A stretch of DNA of 64,000 bases from Streptomyces spinosisporus (GTDB taxonomy: Bacteria; Actinomycetota; Actinomycetes; Streptomycetales; Streptomycetaceae): contig NZ_JALDAX010000007.1 in NCBI RefSeq assembly GCF_022698145.1, positions 186,001-250,000 of the forward strand, given 5' to 3'. This document shows, piece after piece, positions 43,201 through 51,779 of this stretch (the first letter of the stretch is position 1; the number at the start of each line of letters is the position of its first letter). Under the pieces are notes generated by a model. The model did no database searches. It had not been told where the DNA came from and saw only the letters and a list, made by a program, of their open reading frames with translations. A program made the position numbers and the translations under genes.

Positions 43201-43244
43201 ACGAACATGTTCGTTGCGAACAAGTTCGGCACGAACATGTTCGT
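43201..43244. promoter_or_regulatory. Triple tandem operator of the TetR/TetX-like operon
   Basis: ACGAACATGTTCGT occurs perfectly at 43201-43214 and 43231-43244, with a degenerate middle copy GCGAACAAGTTCGG at 43216-43229. The three sites have a 15-bp period. The GAAC-N2-GTTC spacing differs from the GAAC-N4-GTTC of actinobacterial LexA boxes, and the position fits the adjacent TetR. Confidence 0.8.
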
Positions 43245-43305
43245 CGACACTCGGCCGTGGCCCGGCCGTGACCCGGCTGTGGCCCGGAACACAGGTTCTG
43301 CAAAG

Positions 43306-44354
43306 ATGCCGTACGTCATGGTGCAGATACCGAAAACGCCCGCGCACGCGTCTCCCGCATCGCGCTCCGTGCCCACGAGCGCCGACGTGGCCCGCCTGGC
43401 CGGCGTCTCGCGCGCGACCGTCTCCTACGTCCTGAACAACACCAGCGCCGTACGGATCAGCGAGCCCACGCGCCGCCGGGTCCGCGAGGCCGCCAAGGAA
43501 CTCGGGTACGTGCCGCACGCCGCCGCCCGCAGCCTGCGCGCCGGACACAGCCGTATGGTCCTGATGCCCGCCCCCAGCTTCCCGGTCGGCCCGCTCTACA
43601 GCCGGTTCATCAGCGAACTGCAGTGGGCGCTCGGCCGCCTCGACTACACGGTCGTGCAGTACGGCTCCGTCGGCGAGTACGGCGACGAGGCCGCCCGCGC
43701 CTGGGCCGAACTGCGCCCCGTCGCGGTCCTGGTGCCCGGCGCGGGCCCCCTCGGCCCGCAGGGCGTGACCGTGCTCAAGCGCTCCGGCGCGCGCGCCGTC
43801 GTCACCCTCGGCGCCGAGTCCGTCGACGGCGCCCACGCCCTGCTCATGGACCACGAGGCCGTCGGCCACTGCGCGGCAAGCCATCTCTTCGACCGCGGCC
43901 GACGCCGTATCGGCGTGGTCGTGCCCGAGGAGGACGGCCTGGAGTCCTTCTCCCTGCCACGGCTCGAAGGGGTCCGCCAGGCCCTGCAGGGCACCGACGC
44001 CACCGTCACCGAACTGCCCCTCGCCTACGAGGAGGAGTGCGCCACCCGCCTCGCGGCCCGCTGGCGCGACCTCGACCTCGACGCCGTGTTCGCGTACAAC
44101 GACGAGTACGCGATGCTGCTGATGCGGGCCCTGCAGGACGCGGGCCTGACCGTCCCCGAGGACGTGGCCGTCATCGGTGCCGACGACCTGATGCTCGGCC
44201 GGCTGCTGCGGCCCCGGCTGAGCACGGTCCACATCGAGCTGCCGTCCGGCCGTGACCTCGCCGACTGGTCGACCGCGCGGTCCGCAACCCCGGCGCCGCA
44301 CCCGAGACGCACAAGGTACTGGGAGCCACGGTGATCCACCGCGACTCCAGCTGA
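43306..44354 (+). pseudogene. LacI family regulator with a one-base deletion near the 3' end
   Basis: A LacI/GalR regulator: HTH SADVARLAGVSRATVSYVL, hinge ELGYVPHAAARSLRAGHSR, effector domain with FIGADD-like AVIGADDLMLGRLLRPRLSTV. The in-frame reading changes to noise after SGRDLAD and ends at 44334. One additional base between 44265 and 44266 would give LVDRAVRNPGAAPETHKVLG and a stop at 44354, the expected family ending (349 residues). The start is ATG 43306 or 43318; neither has a clear ribosome binding site. It lies 14 bp before pobA and may regulate aromatic catabolism. Without repair the last helix and dimer-stabilising strand are altered. Confidence 0.85.
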
Positions 44355-44368
44355 ACCGAGGAGGGCCC

Positions 44369-45547
44369 ATGCGCACGACAGTCGGCATCATCGGCGGCGG
44401 CCCCGCCGGGCTGCTCCTGGCCCGGCTGCTGCACCGCACGGGCATCGACTGCGTCCTCCTGGAGGCCCGCGACCGGGAGTACGTCGAGCACCGCCAGCGC
44501 GCCGGCATGCTGGAACAGGGCACGGTCGACGCACTCCACGAGGCCGACGCCGCCGAGCGGCTGCACGCCGAGGGTCTGGTCCACCAGGGCATCGAGCTGC
44601 GCTTCGACCGGGAGCGCCACCACATCGACTTCCCCACCCTCACCGGCGGCCGCACCGTCACGATCTACGCCCAGACCGAGATCGTGAAGGACCTCGTCGC
44701 CCTCCAACTGGCCGAGGGGCCACCGCTGTTGTTCGAGGCGGAGGCGCTCGTGATCGAGAAGCCGGAGAGCGCCTCGCCCCTCGTGCGCTTCGTGCACGAG
44801 GGCCGCGAGCAGACCCTGACCTGCGACTGGGTGGTCGGCTGCGACGGCTTCCACGGCATCTCCCGCGACACCTTCCCGGACGCCGTCAGCCGCTCGTACG
44901 CACACGACTACCCGTACTCCTGGCTGGGGATCCTCGCCGACGTGGCGCCCTCCTGCGAGGAGCTGATCTACGCGCGCGGAGAGGCCGGGTTCGCCCTGCA
45001 CAGCATGCGCTCCCCGCATGTCTCCCGGCTGTATCTGCAGGTCCCCAACGGCACCGACGCGGACGACTGGCCCGACGACCGCATCTGGGACGAGCTCGCC
45101 GCCCGCTTCGCCATCGACGCCGACTGGACCCTGCGCCGCGGCCCGATCACCGCCAAGTCCGTGACACCGATGCGCAGTTACGTCCACGAACCGATGCGCC
45201 ACGGACGGCTGCTGCTGGCCGGCGACGCCGCCCACATCGTGCCCCCGACCGGCGCCAAGGGCCTCAACCTCGCCGTCTCCGACGTCCGCGTCCTCGGCCG
45301 CGCCTTCGCCGCACTGCACCGCACCGGATCGGAGGAACTCCTCGACGCCTACTCGCAGATGTGCCTCGCGCGCGTGTGGCAGGCCACGCGGTTCTCGTAC
45401 GACATGACTAAGATGTTGCATGCTCAACCAGACGGGGATGCGTTCGAGAGCCGTCTGCAGTTGGCACGTCTGCGCCGGATCGCCGCATCCCGCCACGCGG
45501 CCGCCGAACTGGCCGCGAACTACACGGGACTTCCGCTCATGCCGTGA
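44369..45547 (+). CDS. pobA: 4-hydroxybenzoate 3-monooxygenase
   Basis: A 392-residue class A flavin monooxygenase strongly matching p-hydroxybenzoate hydroxylase. The FAD motif GGGPAGLLLARLLHRTG is at residues 9-25, YVEHRQRAGMLEQGTVDAL carries the PobA RAG-LEQ signature, IYAQTEIVKDL follows, and the second FAD motif GDAAHIVPPTGAKGLNLA is near residue 285. It hydroxylates 4-hydroxybenzoate to protocatechuate with NAD(P)H and O2. ATG 44369 has GAGGAGG 4 bp upstream. An aromatic aldehyde dehydrogenase follows after 30 bp, suggesting conversion of 4-hydroxybenzaldehyde to 4-hydroxybenzoate and on to protocatechuate. Confidence 0.92.
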   Translation: MRTTVGIIGGGPAGLLLARLLHRTGIDCVLLEARDREYVEHRQRAGMLEQGTVDALHEADAAERLHAEGLVHQGIELRFDRERHHIDFPTLTGGRTVTIYAQTEIVKDLVALQLAEGPPLLFEAEALVIEKPESASPLVRFVHEGREQTLTCDWVVGCDGFHGISRDTFPDAVSRSYAHDYPYSWLGILADVAPSCEELIYARGEAGFALHSMRSPHVSRLYLQVPNGTDADDWPDDRIWDELAARFAIDADWTLRRGPITAKSVTPMRSYVHEPMRHGRLLLAGDAAHIVPPTGAKGLNLAVSDVRVLGRAFAALHRTGSEELLDAYSQMCLARVWQATRFSYDMTKMLHAQPDGDAFESRLQLARLRRIAASRHAAAELAANYTGLPLMP

Positions 45548-45577
45548 GTCCCACCGGCGACGAAACGGAGAGCCGTC

Positions 45578-47014
45578 ATGCCGCTGCTCGACCCGAAGAC
45601 CTGGCAACCCCACTCCCTGTCGGGGCCCGAGTACGCCGTCACGGAGCCCGCCACCGGCGACACGCTCGCCACCGTCACCCTCGCCTCGGCCGACGACGTC
45701 AGCACGGCCTCCGAGGCCGCCCGCGCCGCCCAGACCGCATGGGCGCGCGCCCCGCACTTCGTCCGCGCGGGCGTCCTGCGCAAGGCCGGCGACCTGTTCA
45801 CGGCACACGCCGACGAACTGCGCGAGTGGATCGTGCGCGAGTCCGGTTCCATCCCCGGCAAGGCCGACTTCGAGCTGCACGTCGCCGCCCAGGAGTGCTA
45901 CGAGGCCGCCGCCCTCGCCTCCCGCCCGGCCGGTCAGGTCCTGCCCACCGAGGCGCCCCGGCTGTCGTACACGCGACGCGTCCCGGTCGGCGCGGTGGGC
46001 GTGATCGCGCCGTTCAACGCCCCGCTGATCCTCTCGATCCGCTCCGTCGCCCCGGCCCTCGCCCTCGGCAACGCGGTCGTCCTGAAGCCGGACCCGCGCA
46101 CGGCGGTCTGCGGCGGACTCTCCCTCGCCGCGGTGTTCGCCGAGGCAGGCCTTCCGGACGACCTGTTGCACGTGCTGCCGGGCGGCCCGGACGTCGGCCA
46201 GGCGCTGGTCGCCGACCCGCGCGTGCCCGTCATCTCCTTCACCGGGTCCACCGCGGCGGGCCGCGCGGTCGGCGAGGCGGGCGGCCGCCACCTCAAGCGC
46301 GTGCACCTGGAACTCGGCGGCAACTCCGCCATGGTCGTCCTGGAGGACGCGGACCTCGACGCCGTGATCTCGACGGCCGCCTGGGGGTCCTTCTTCCACC
46401 AGGGCCAGATCTGCATGACGACCGGACGGCACCTCGTCCACCGGTCGATCTACGAGGAGTACGTCGACCGTCTGGCGGCCAAGGCCGACTCGCTCGCCGT
46501 CGGCGACCCGCACCGCGCACAGGTCCACCTGGGCCCCATCATCGACGACGCCCAGCTCACCAAGGTGCACCGGCTCGTGCAGGACAGCACCGCCGGCGGC
46601 GCCAGGCTGGCCGCGGGCGGCACCCACGAGAAGCTCTTCTACCGGCCCACGGTCATCGCCGGCGTCGACGACCGCAGCCCCGCCTACGCCGAGGAGGTCT
46701 TCGGACCGGTCGCGCCCGTACGCCCCTTCACCACCGCCGACGAGGCGGCGGCCCTGGCGGCGAACGGGGAGTACGGCCTCTCGCTCGGCATCGTCACCCG
46801 TGACGCGGCCCGCGGCCTTGATCTGGCCGAGCGGATCCCGACCGGGATCGTGCACATCAACGACCAGACGGTCAACGACGAGGCCGTTGCCCCCTTCGGC
46901 GGCGTCGCCGCGTCCGGCACCGGCGCCCGCTTCGGCGGCGAGGCCAACCTGGAGGCCTTCACCGACGTGCGCTGGACGACGGTGCGCGGTGACGTCGCGC
47001 CGTATCCCTTCTAG
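45578..47014 (+). CDS. Aromatic aldehyde dehydrogenase (benzaldehyde/vanillin dehydrogenase-like)
   Basis: A 478-residue NAD(P)-dependent aldehyde dehydrogenase. IAPFNAPLIL (residues about 140-150) is the benzaldehyde/vanillin-type variant of the usual PWN motif, ELGGN holds the general-base Glu near residue 246, GQICM holds the catalytic Cys near 277, and EEVFGPV follows. It oxidises an aldehyde to the acid. With pobA directly upstream the natural substrate is likely 4-hydroxybenzaldehyde or vanillin. Its TAG stop begins at 47012, where a 24-bp tandem repeat leads into the convergent thioredoxin gene. Confidence 0.92.
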   Translation: MPLLDPKTWQPHSLSGPEYAVTEPATGDTLATVTLASADDVSTASEAARAAQTAWARAPHFVRAGVLRKAGDLFTAHADELREWIVRESGSIPGKADFELHVAAQECYEAAALASRPAGQVLPTEAPRLSYTRRVPVGAVGVIAPFNAPLILSIRSVAPALALGNAVVLKPDPRTAVCGGLSLAAVFAEAGLPDDLLHVLPGGPDVGQALVADPRVPVISFTGSTAAGRAVGEAGGRHLKRVHLELGGNSAMVVLEDADLDAVISTAAWGSFFHQGQICMTTGRHLVHRSIYEEYVDRLAAKADSLAVGDPHRAQVHLGPIIDDAQLTKVHRLVQDSTAGGARLAAGGTHEKLFYRPTVIAGVDDRSPAYAEEVFGPVAPVRPFTTADEAAALAANGEYGLSLGIVTRDAARGLDLAERIPTGIVHINDQTVNDEAVAPFGGVAASGTGARFGGEANLEAFTDVRWTTVRGDVAPYPF

Positions 47015-47085
47015 GGCCTACCGGCCGTTCTGTTCCAGGGCCTACCGGCCGTTGTGCCCCAGGCCCTACTGGCCGTTCTGCTCGG
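47014..47085. repeat. Three 24-bp tandem repeats spanning the thioredoxin stop codon
   Basis: The units 47014-47037, 47038-47061 and 47062-47085 share GGGCCTACCGGCCGTTCTGT-type sequence with few mismatches. The thioredoxin stop (CTA, 47066-47068) is in the third unit. Because the unit is 24 bp, on the minus strand each copy reads as a QNG(Q/R)-stop tail in the same frame: the last codons and stop of the thioredoxin gene are triplicated. Confidence 0.9.
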
Positions 47086-47452
47086 CCTGGGCCTGCTGCT
47101 GCTCGACCGCCTTGCGGACCTCGTCCATGTCCAGGTTCCGGGCCTGCCCGATGACGTCCGTGAGGGCGGCCTCGGGCAGGGCGCCCGGCTGCGCGTACAC
47201 GGCGACCTGGTCGCGGACGATCATCAGCGTCGGGATCGACTGGATGCCGAAGGCCGCGGCCAGCTCCGGCTGCGCCTCGGTGTCGATCTTGCCGAACACC
47301 AGGTCGGGGTTCTCCTCGGCCGCCTTCTCGTAGACCGGCGCGAACTGACGGCACGGGCCGCACCAGGACGCCCAGAAGTCGATCAGGACGAACTCGTTGT
47401 CCGTGACCGTCTGGTCGAAGTTCTCCTTGGTGAGCTCCACGGTGCTGCTCAT
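47066..47452 (-). CDS. trxA: Thioredoxin
   Basis: A 128-residue thioredoxin. The active site is WCGPC with Cys31 and Cys34, preceded by VLIDFWAS, and cis-Pro is in SIPTLMIV. The C-terminus is extended by about 20 residues with a Gln-rich tail (VEQQQAQAEQNGQ) beyond the usual fold. It reduces cytoplasmic protein disulfides. ATG 47452. It is divergent from a flavin disulfide reductase with a 121-bp spacer, so the two may form a redox pair, although that partner is not a canonical thioredoxin reductase. Confidence 0.93.
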   Translation of the reverse strand: MSSTVELTKENFDQTVTDNEFVLIDFWASWCGPCRQFAPVYEKAAEENPDLVFGKIDTEAQPELAAAFGIQSIPTLMIVRDQVAVYAQPGALPEAALTDVIGQARNLDMDEVRKAVEQQQAQAEQNGQ

Positions 47453-47573
47453 GACGCGAATCCCTCTTCCTGCTGTCGATGGCGAAGCCGTCGGCACAAC
47501 GCGGCCGACCGGTCACGTATTCCGCGCCCCTACCCGTGTGGCCTGAGCGCACACCACCCACCAGACTGAGCCC

Positions 47574-49007
47574 ATGACGGAATCGGAAACCATCGCGTAC
47601 GACGTCGTGGTGCTCGGGGCCGGGCCCGTGGGGGAGAACGTCGCCGACCGCACCCGCGCGGCCGGCCTGTCCACCGCGGTCGTGGAGCGCGAGCTGGTCG
47701 GCGGCGAATGCTCGTACTGGGCGTGCGTCCCCAGCAAGGCCCTGCTGCGCCCCGCCCTCGCCCGCGCGGACGCCCGCCGGGTCCCCGGCCTGCGCCAGAT
47801 GGTGCAGGGCCCCCTCGACGCGGCCGCGGTCCTCGCACACCGCAACTACTACACATCCGACTGGCACGACGACGGCGCGGCCCAGTGGCTGGACGGCATC
47901 GGCGCCGATCTGTACCGCGGCCAGGGCCGCCTGGACGGCCCCCGCACGGTGACCGTCACCGGTTCCGACGGCAGCCGCAAGGTGCTCACGGCCCGGCACG
48001 CCGTCGCCGTCTGCACCGGCACCGACGCCGTGCTGCCGGATCTGCCGGGCCTGGCCGAGGTCAAGCCGTGGACCAGCCGTGACGCCACCAGCGCACAGGA
48101 GGTGCCGGGCCGTCTCGTGGTGGTCGGCGGGGGAGTGGTCGCCACCGAGATGGCCACCGCCTGGCAGGCGCTCGGCTCGCAGGTCACCCTCCTCGTCCGC
48201 GGCAAGGGCCTGCTCAACCGCATGGAGCCCTTCGCCGGCGAGTTCGTCGTCGAGGCGCTCACCGAGGCCGGCGCCGACGTCCGCACCGGCACCTCGGTCG
48301 CGTCGGTCACCCGCGAGAACGGCACGGTCGTGGTCGTCACCGACAAGGGCGACCGTATCGAGGCCGACGAGATCCTCTTCGCCACCGGCCGCAGGCCGCG
48401 CACCGAGGACATCGGCCTGGACACGGTCGGCCAGGAGCCGGGCGGCTGGCTGTCGGTCGACGACAGCATGCTGGTGACCGGCAGCGACTGGCTCTACGCG
48501 GTCGGCGACGTCAACCACCGCGCGCTCCTCACCCACCAGGGCAAGTACCAGGCCCGTATCGCGGGCGCCGCGATCGCCGCCCGCGCCTCGGGCGTACCGA
48601 TCCTGGAGTCGGACCCCTGGGGCGCTCACGCGGCCACCGCCGACCACCACGCCGTCCCGCAGGTCGTCTTCACCGACCCGGAGGCGGCGGCCGTCGGCCT
48701 CTCCCTCGCGGAGGCCGAACAGGCCGGATACCGGGTGCGGGCCGTCGACGTCGACATGGCCTCCGCGGCCGGAGCGGGCCTGTACGCCGACGGCTACCGC
48801 GGCCGCGCCCGCATGATCGTGGACCTGAACGAGGAGATCCTGCGCGGCGTCACCTTCGTCGGGCCCGGCGTCAGCGAACTCATCCACTCGGCGACCATCG
48901 CGGTCGCCGGTCAGGTCCCGATCAGCCGGCTCTGGCACGCGGTCCCGTCGTTCCCGACGATCAGCGAGGTCTGGCTGCGGTTGCTGGAGACGTACCGCGA
49001 CAACTGA
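47574..49007 (+). CDS. Pyridine nucleotide-disulfide oxidoreductase (lipoamide dehydrogenase-like)
   Basis: A 477-residue class I flavin disulfide reductase. FAD motif VLGAGPVGENVA (residues 13-24), redox pair C46-SYWA-C51 in GGECSYWACVPSK, NAD(P) motif VVGGGVVATEMATAWQALG, and the C-terminal dimer domain with WHAVPSFPTISEVW. In this position lipoamide dehydrogenase and mercuric reductase carry a CxxxxC written CLNVGC; CSYWAC is a distinct variant seen in uncharacterised actinobacterial paralogues. It probably reduces a small disulfide or quinone with NAD(P)H. It is divergent from trxA. Confidence 0.88.
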   Translation: MTESETIAYDVVVLGAGPVGENVADRTRAAGLSTAVVERELVGGECSYWACVPSKALLRPALARADARRVPGLRQMVQGPLDAAAVLAHRNYYTSDWHDDGAAQWLDGIGADLYRGQGRLDGPRTVTVTGSDGSRKVLTARHAVAVCTGTDAVLPDLPGLAEVKPWTSRDATSAQEVPGRLVVVGGGVVATEMATAWQALGSQVTLLVRGKGLLNRMEPFAGEFVVEALTEAGADVRTGTSVASVTRENGTVVVVTDKGDRIEADEILFATGRRPRTEDIGLDTVGQEPGGWLSVDDSMLVTGSDWLYAVGDVNHRALLTHQGKYQARIAGAAIAARASGVPILESDPWGAHAATADHHAVPQVVFTDPEAAAVGLSLAEAEQAGYRVRAVDVDMASAAGAGLYADGYRGRARMIVDLNEEILRGVTFVGPGVSELIHSATIAVAGQVPISRLWHAVPSFPTISEVWLRLLETYRDN

Positions 49008-49027
49008 CGTACCCGTACGGAGAGTTC

Positions 49028-49063
49028 GGCGCCCCCGCCACGGTCAGCCGTGGCGGGGGCGCC
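49028..49063. terminator. Strong terminator hairpin with T-tract
   Basis: A 16-bp perfect stem (GGCGCCCCCGCCACGG, 49028-49043, and its complement 49048-49063) with a 4-nt loop followed by GTTTT. It lies between the convergent disulfide reductase and peptide deformylase genes. Confidence 0.9.
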
Positions 49064-49070
49064 GTTTTGG

Positions 49071-49715
49071 TCACGGCAGCGGGAACCCGAGCGCCCGTGC
49101 CGCCTCCTCCGGGCCCGGCTGGGTCCACCGCTGCGCCATCGCCTCGTTGGACGACAGCGAGCGAAGCTCCGCGCGGTCGAGGTACAGCGTCCCGTCGAGG
49201 TGGTCCGTCTCGTGCTGGACGATCCGTGCGGGCCAGTCGCGGACGACCTCGTCCAGCGCGCGGCCGTGCTCGTCCTCGCCGGTCAGCCGCACCTCGCGAT
49301 GCCGCGCCACCACCGCCGCCCAGCCCGGCACGCTCAGACAGCCCTCGAAGAAGGCCGCACGCCGCGAACCGACGGGCTCGTACGACGGGTTGACCAGAAC
49401 GCGGAACGGCTGCGGCTCCCGGCCGCGCGCCAGCCGTACGTCGTCCGGCACCTCCGCCGGGTCCTCGATCACCGCGATCCGCAGCGGCACACCGACCTGG
49501 GGCGCGGCGAGGCCCACGCCCGGCGCGGCACGCATGGTGACGCGAAGAGCCTCGACGAAGCGGGCCAGCAGGGCGGAGTCGAGCTGACCGTCGAAGCGCT
49601 CGGCGCCGCGCCGCAGCACCGGGTCCCCGGCGGCGACGATGGTCAGCGGGCCGTCGGCGGCGAGCAGCGCCTCGACCTGTTCGGCAAGAGGCGGATGGTT
49701 GGGGGGAGTTGCCAT
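49071..49715 (-). CDS. def: Peptide deformylase
   Basis: A 214-residue metalloprotease that removes the N-formyl group from new proteins. All three motifs are present: GVGLAAPQVG (residues 66-75), EGCLSVP with metal ligand Cys126, and QHETDHLDG (167-175) with the two His ligands and catalytic Glu. An N-terminal extension of about 25 residues precedes the fold. ATG 49715. It stands without fmt, so it may be one of several paralogues, as is usual in Streptomyces. Confidence 0.95.
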   Translation of the reverse strand: MATPPNHPPLAEQVEALLAADGPLTIVAAGDPVLRRGAERFDGQLDSALLARFVEALRVTMRAAPGVGLAAPQVGVPLRIAVIEDPAEVPDDVRLARGREPQPFRVLVNPSYEPVGSRRAAFFEGCLSVPGWAAVVARHREVRLTGEDEHGRALDEVVRDWPARIVQHETDHLDGTLYLDRAELRSLSSNEAMAQRWTQPGPEEAARALGFPLP

Positions 49716-49872
49716 CGGGCCAGGATGCCACGGCCTCCCGCCACCCCTGTCGCGCCTTGTGACACAGACCACTTGACCCTCCGGGGAACTCGGCGCGCGC
49801 TCCCTCCGACTACTGGACCGCTACGACTCTCACGTCCCCGTCCCCGTCCCCGTCCCCCGGAGCAGCCCTCAG

Positions 49873-51273
49873 ATGTCCACCGCCCCCTCGACGACCACAG
49901 ACGAGGCCCCGCCGCCGGCCACCACCCCGGCGCCGTCCCCCAGCCGCTGGGCGCCACTACGCCCCCTGGTGCTGCGTCTGCACTTCTACGCCGGAGCCCT
50001 CGTCGCACCCTTCCTGCTCGTCGCGGCGGTCACCGGGTTTCTGTACGCCGGCTCGTTCCAGGCCGAAAAGCTGGTCTACGCCGACGAGTTGACCGTCGCC
50101 CGGGTCGGCGACACCGAACTGCCGATCTCCGACCAGGTGGCCGCCGCCCGCAAGGCCCACCCGGAGGGCATGGTGTCGGCGATACGGCCCGCCACGGAGG
50201 CCGACGCCACCACCAGGGTGCTGCTGTCCGGCGTCAAGGGCGTCGACCCCGACCACTCCCTCGCCGTCTTCGTCGACCCGTACACCGGCGAGGTGCGCGG
50301 CGCCCTGGAGCAGTACGGCTCCTCCGGCGCGCTGCCGCTGCGCACCTGGATCGACGAGTTCCACCGCGATCTGCACCTCGGTGAGACCGGGCGCCTCTAC
50401 AGCGAGCTCGCCGCGAGTTGGCTGTGGGTGATCGCGGGCGGTGGCCTGGTGCTGTGGTTCTCCCGCCGCCGCGCGCTGCGCAAGGTCCGCGGCACCAGCG
50501 GCCGGCGCCGCACCCTCGGCCTGCACGGCACGATCGGCGTCTGGGCCGCCGCCGGGTTCCTCTTCCTCTCGGCGACCGGTCTGACCTGGTCGACGTATGC
50601 CGGAGCGAACATCGACGAACTGCGCACCTCGCTCGGCCAGGCCACCCCGTCCGTCTCCGCGACGGCGGGCGGCGAGCACGCGGGCCACGGCGCCGCCGCG
50701 TCCACGGGGGCCGGTGAGCACGGCGTGGGCCTGGACAAGGTGCTCGCGGCGGCCCGCGCCGAGGGGCTGGGCAACCCCGTGGAGATCGTGCCGCCCGCCG
50801 ACGCGGACTCGGCGTACGTGGTCAGTCAGATACAGCGCAGCTGGCCCGAGAAGCAGGACTCGGTCGCCGTCGACCCGGCCAGTGGCGAGGTCACCGACGT
50901 GCTCCGGTTCGACGACTATCCATTGCTCGCGAAGCTGACCCGCTGGGGCATCGACCTGCACACCGGCAACCTGTTCGGACTGGTCAACCAGATCGCCCTG
51001 ATGCTGCTCGCGCTCGCCCTGATCCTGCTGATCGTCTGGGGTTACCGCATGTGGTGGCAGCGCGGCCGCGGCTCCGCCTTCGGCCGGCCGATCCCGCGTG
51101 GCGCCTGGCAGCAGGTGCCTCCGCTGTTCCTCGTCCCGGCGGTCGCGGTCGTCGCGGTCGTCGGCTACTTCGTGCCCCTGCTCGGGATCACGCTGACCGC
51201 CTTCGTCGTCGTGGACGTCGTGCTGGGCGAGATCGCGCACCGGCGGGCCCGGTCGTCCACGGCGGCCGGATGA
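49873..51273 (+). CDS. PepSY-associated transmembrane protein
   Basis: A 466-residue membrane protein of the PepSY_TM family. An N-terminal Pro/Thr-rich tail precedes TM1 (LVLRLHFYAGALVAPFLLVAAVTGFLYAG, with the family's conserved His). An extracytoplasmic PepSY-like region follows, then TM2 near residue 185 (SWLWVIAGGGLVLWFSRRR), TM3 with GLHGTIGVWAAAGFLFLSATGLTWS, a large loop with a His/Gly-rich segment (GGEHAGHGAAAS), and C-terminal segments including GIDLHTGNLFGLVNQIALMLLALALILL. Members are linked to iron or siderophore and copper handling; the His-rich loop would fit metal binding, but this is inference. Confidence 0.85.
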   Translation: MSTAPSTTTDEAPPPATTPAPSPSRWAPLRPLVLRLHFYAGALVAPFLLVAAVTGFLYAGSFQAEKLVYADELTVARVGDTELPISDQVAAARKAHPEGMVSAIRPATEADATTRVLLSGVKGVDPDHSLAVFVDPYTGEVRGALEQYGSSGALPLRTWIDEFHRDLHLGETGRLYSELAASWLWVIAGGGLVLWFSRRRALRKVRGTSGRRRTLGLHGTIGVWAAAGFLFLSATGLTWSTYAGANIDELRTSLGQATPSVSATAGGEHAGHGAAASTGAGEHGVGLDKVLAAARAEGLGNPVEIVPPADADSAYVVSQIQRSWPEKQDSVAVDPASGEVTDVLRFDDYPLLAKLTRWGIDLHTGNLFGLVNQIALMLLALALILLIVWGYRMWWQRGRGSAFGRPIPRGAWQQVPPLFLVPAVAVVAVVGYFVPLLGITLTAFVVVDVVLGEIAHRRARSSTAAG

Positions 51274-51277
51274 CGAT

Positions 51278-51314
51278 GGCCGGGCCCGGCTCCTGTGGGG
51301 AACCGGGCCCGGCC
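51278..51314. terminator. Terminator hairpin after the PepSY gene
   Basis: GGCCGGGCCCGG (51278-51289) pairs with CCGGGCCCGGCC (51303-51314) in a 12-bp perfect stem just after the stop codon. Confidence 0.75.
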
Positions 51315-51332
51315 GTGGGGCGGCGCGACCTC

Positions 51333-51386
51333 GCTCAGACCTCGGTCACACCTAGGTCAGACCTCGTTCAGGCCTGCTCAGACCTG
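51333..51386. repeat. Five 11-bp tandem repeats running into a TPR gene stop codon
   Basis: Units GCTCAGACCTC, GGTCACACCTA, GGTCAGACCTC, GTTCAGGCCTG and a 10-bp CTCAGACCTG follow one another. The last contains the stop (TCA, 51378-51380) of the minus-strand TPR gene. Confidence 0.85.
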
Positions 51387-51725
51387 CTCGAAGTCGCCCG
51401 CCAGCGCCGAGGCGATGCGCAGATGCGTGTCGGCCTCGTCCTGCCGTCCCTGCCGCTCCAGCGTGCGGCCGAGCATCAGCCGGGCGTAGTGCTCCACCGG
51501 GTCGCGCTCGACGATGACCCGCAACTCGGTCTCCGCGCGGCGCAGTTGGGCCGAGTGGTAGTAGGAGCGTGCCAGCAGCAGTCGCGGGCCGGTCTGCTCC
51601 GGTACCTCCTCGACGAGACCGCCCAGCACGCGCGCCGCGGCGGCGTAGTCCTTGGCGTCGAAGAACATCTGCGCGCGCTCCCAGCGCTCTGCCGGTGTTC
51701 CGTGGTCGTAGTACGTCGTGTCCAC
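51378..51725 (-). CDS. Small tetratricopeptide repeat protein
   Basis: A 115-residue protein made of about three TPR helical hairpins: ERAQMFFDAKDYAAAARVLGGLVEEVP, TGPRLLLARSYYHSAQLRRAETELRVIVERDP and HYARLMLGRTLERQGRQDEADTHLRIA. These are protein-interaction scaffolds; the partner is unknown. There is no signal peptide. It is followed at its 3' end by an 11-bp repeat array. Confidence 0.88.
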   Translation of the reverse strand: MDTTYYDHGTPAERWERAQMFFDAKDYAAAARVLGGLVEEVPEQTGPRLLLARSYYHSAQLRRAETELRVIVERDPVEHYARLMLGRTLERQGRQDEADTHLRIASALAGDFEQV

Positions 51726-51779
51726 TCGTGACCTCCTTCGAGGGCCACAACGGATCCGAGGTAGTTCAATATTCCACTA

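Noticed and set aside
42824..43201. A plus-strand protein opposite the TetR gene at 42.5-43.2 kb
   Set aside because: It has no family resemblance; the minus-strand TetR with its operators explains the region.
43201..43244. LexA (SOS) boxes before the TetR/TetX-like operon
   Set aside because: The arms GAAC and GTTC are separated by 2 bp rather than the 4 bp of actinobacterial LexA boxes, and the sites adjoin a TetR gene.
47014..47085. Mycobacterial MIRU-type interspersed repeats at stop codons
   Set aside because: MIRUs are one related family; the repeats here share no sequence between loci and are local duplications.
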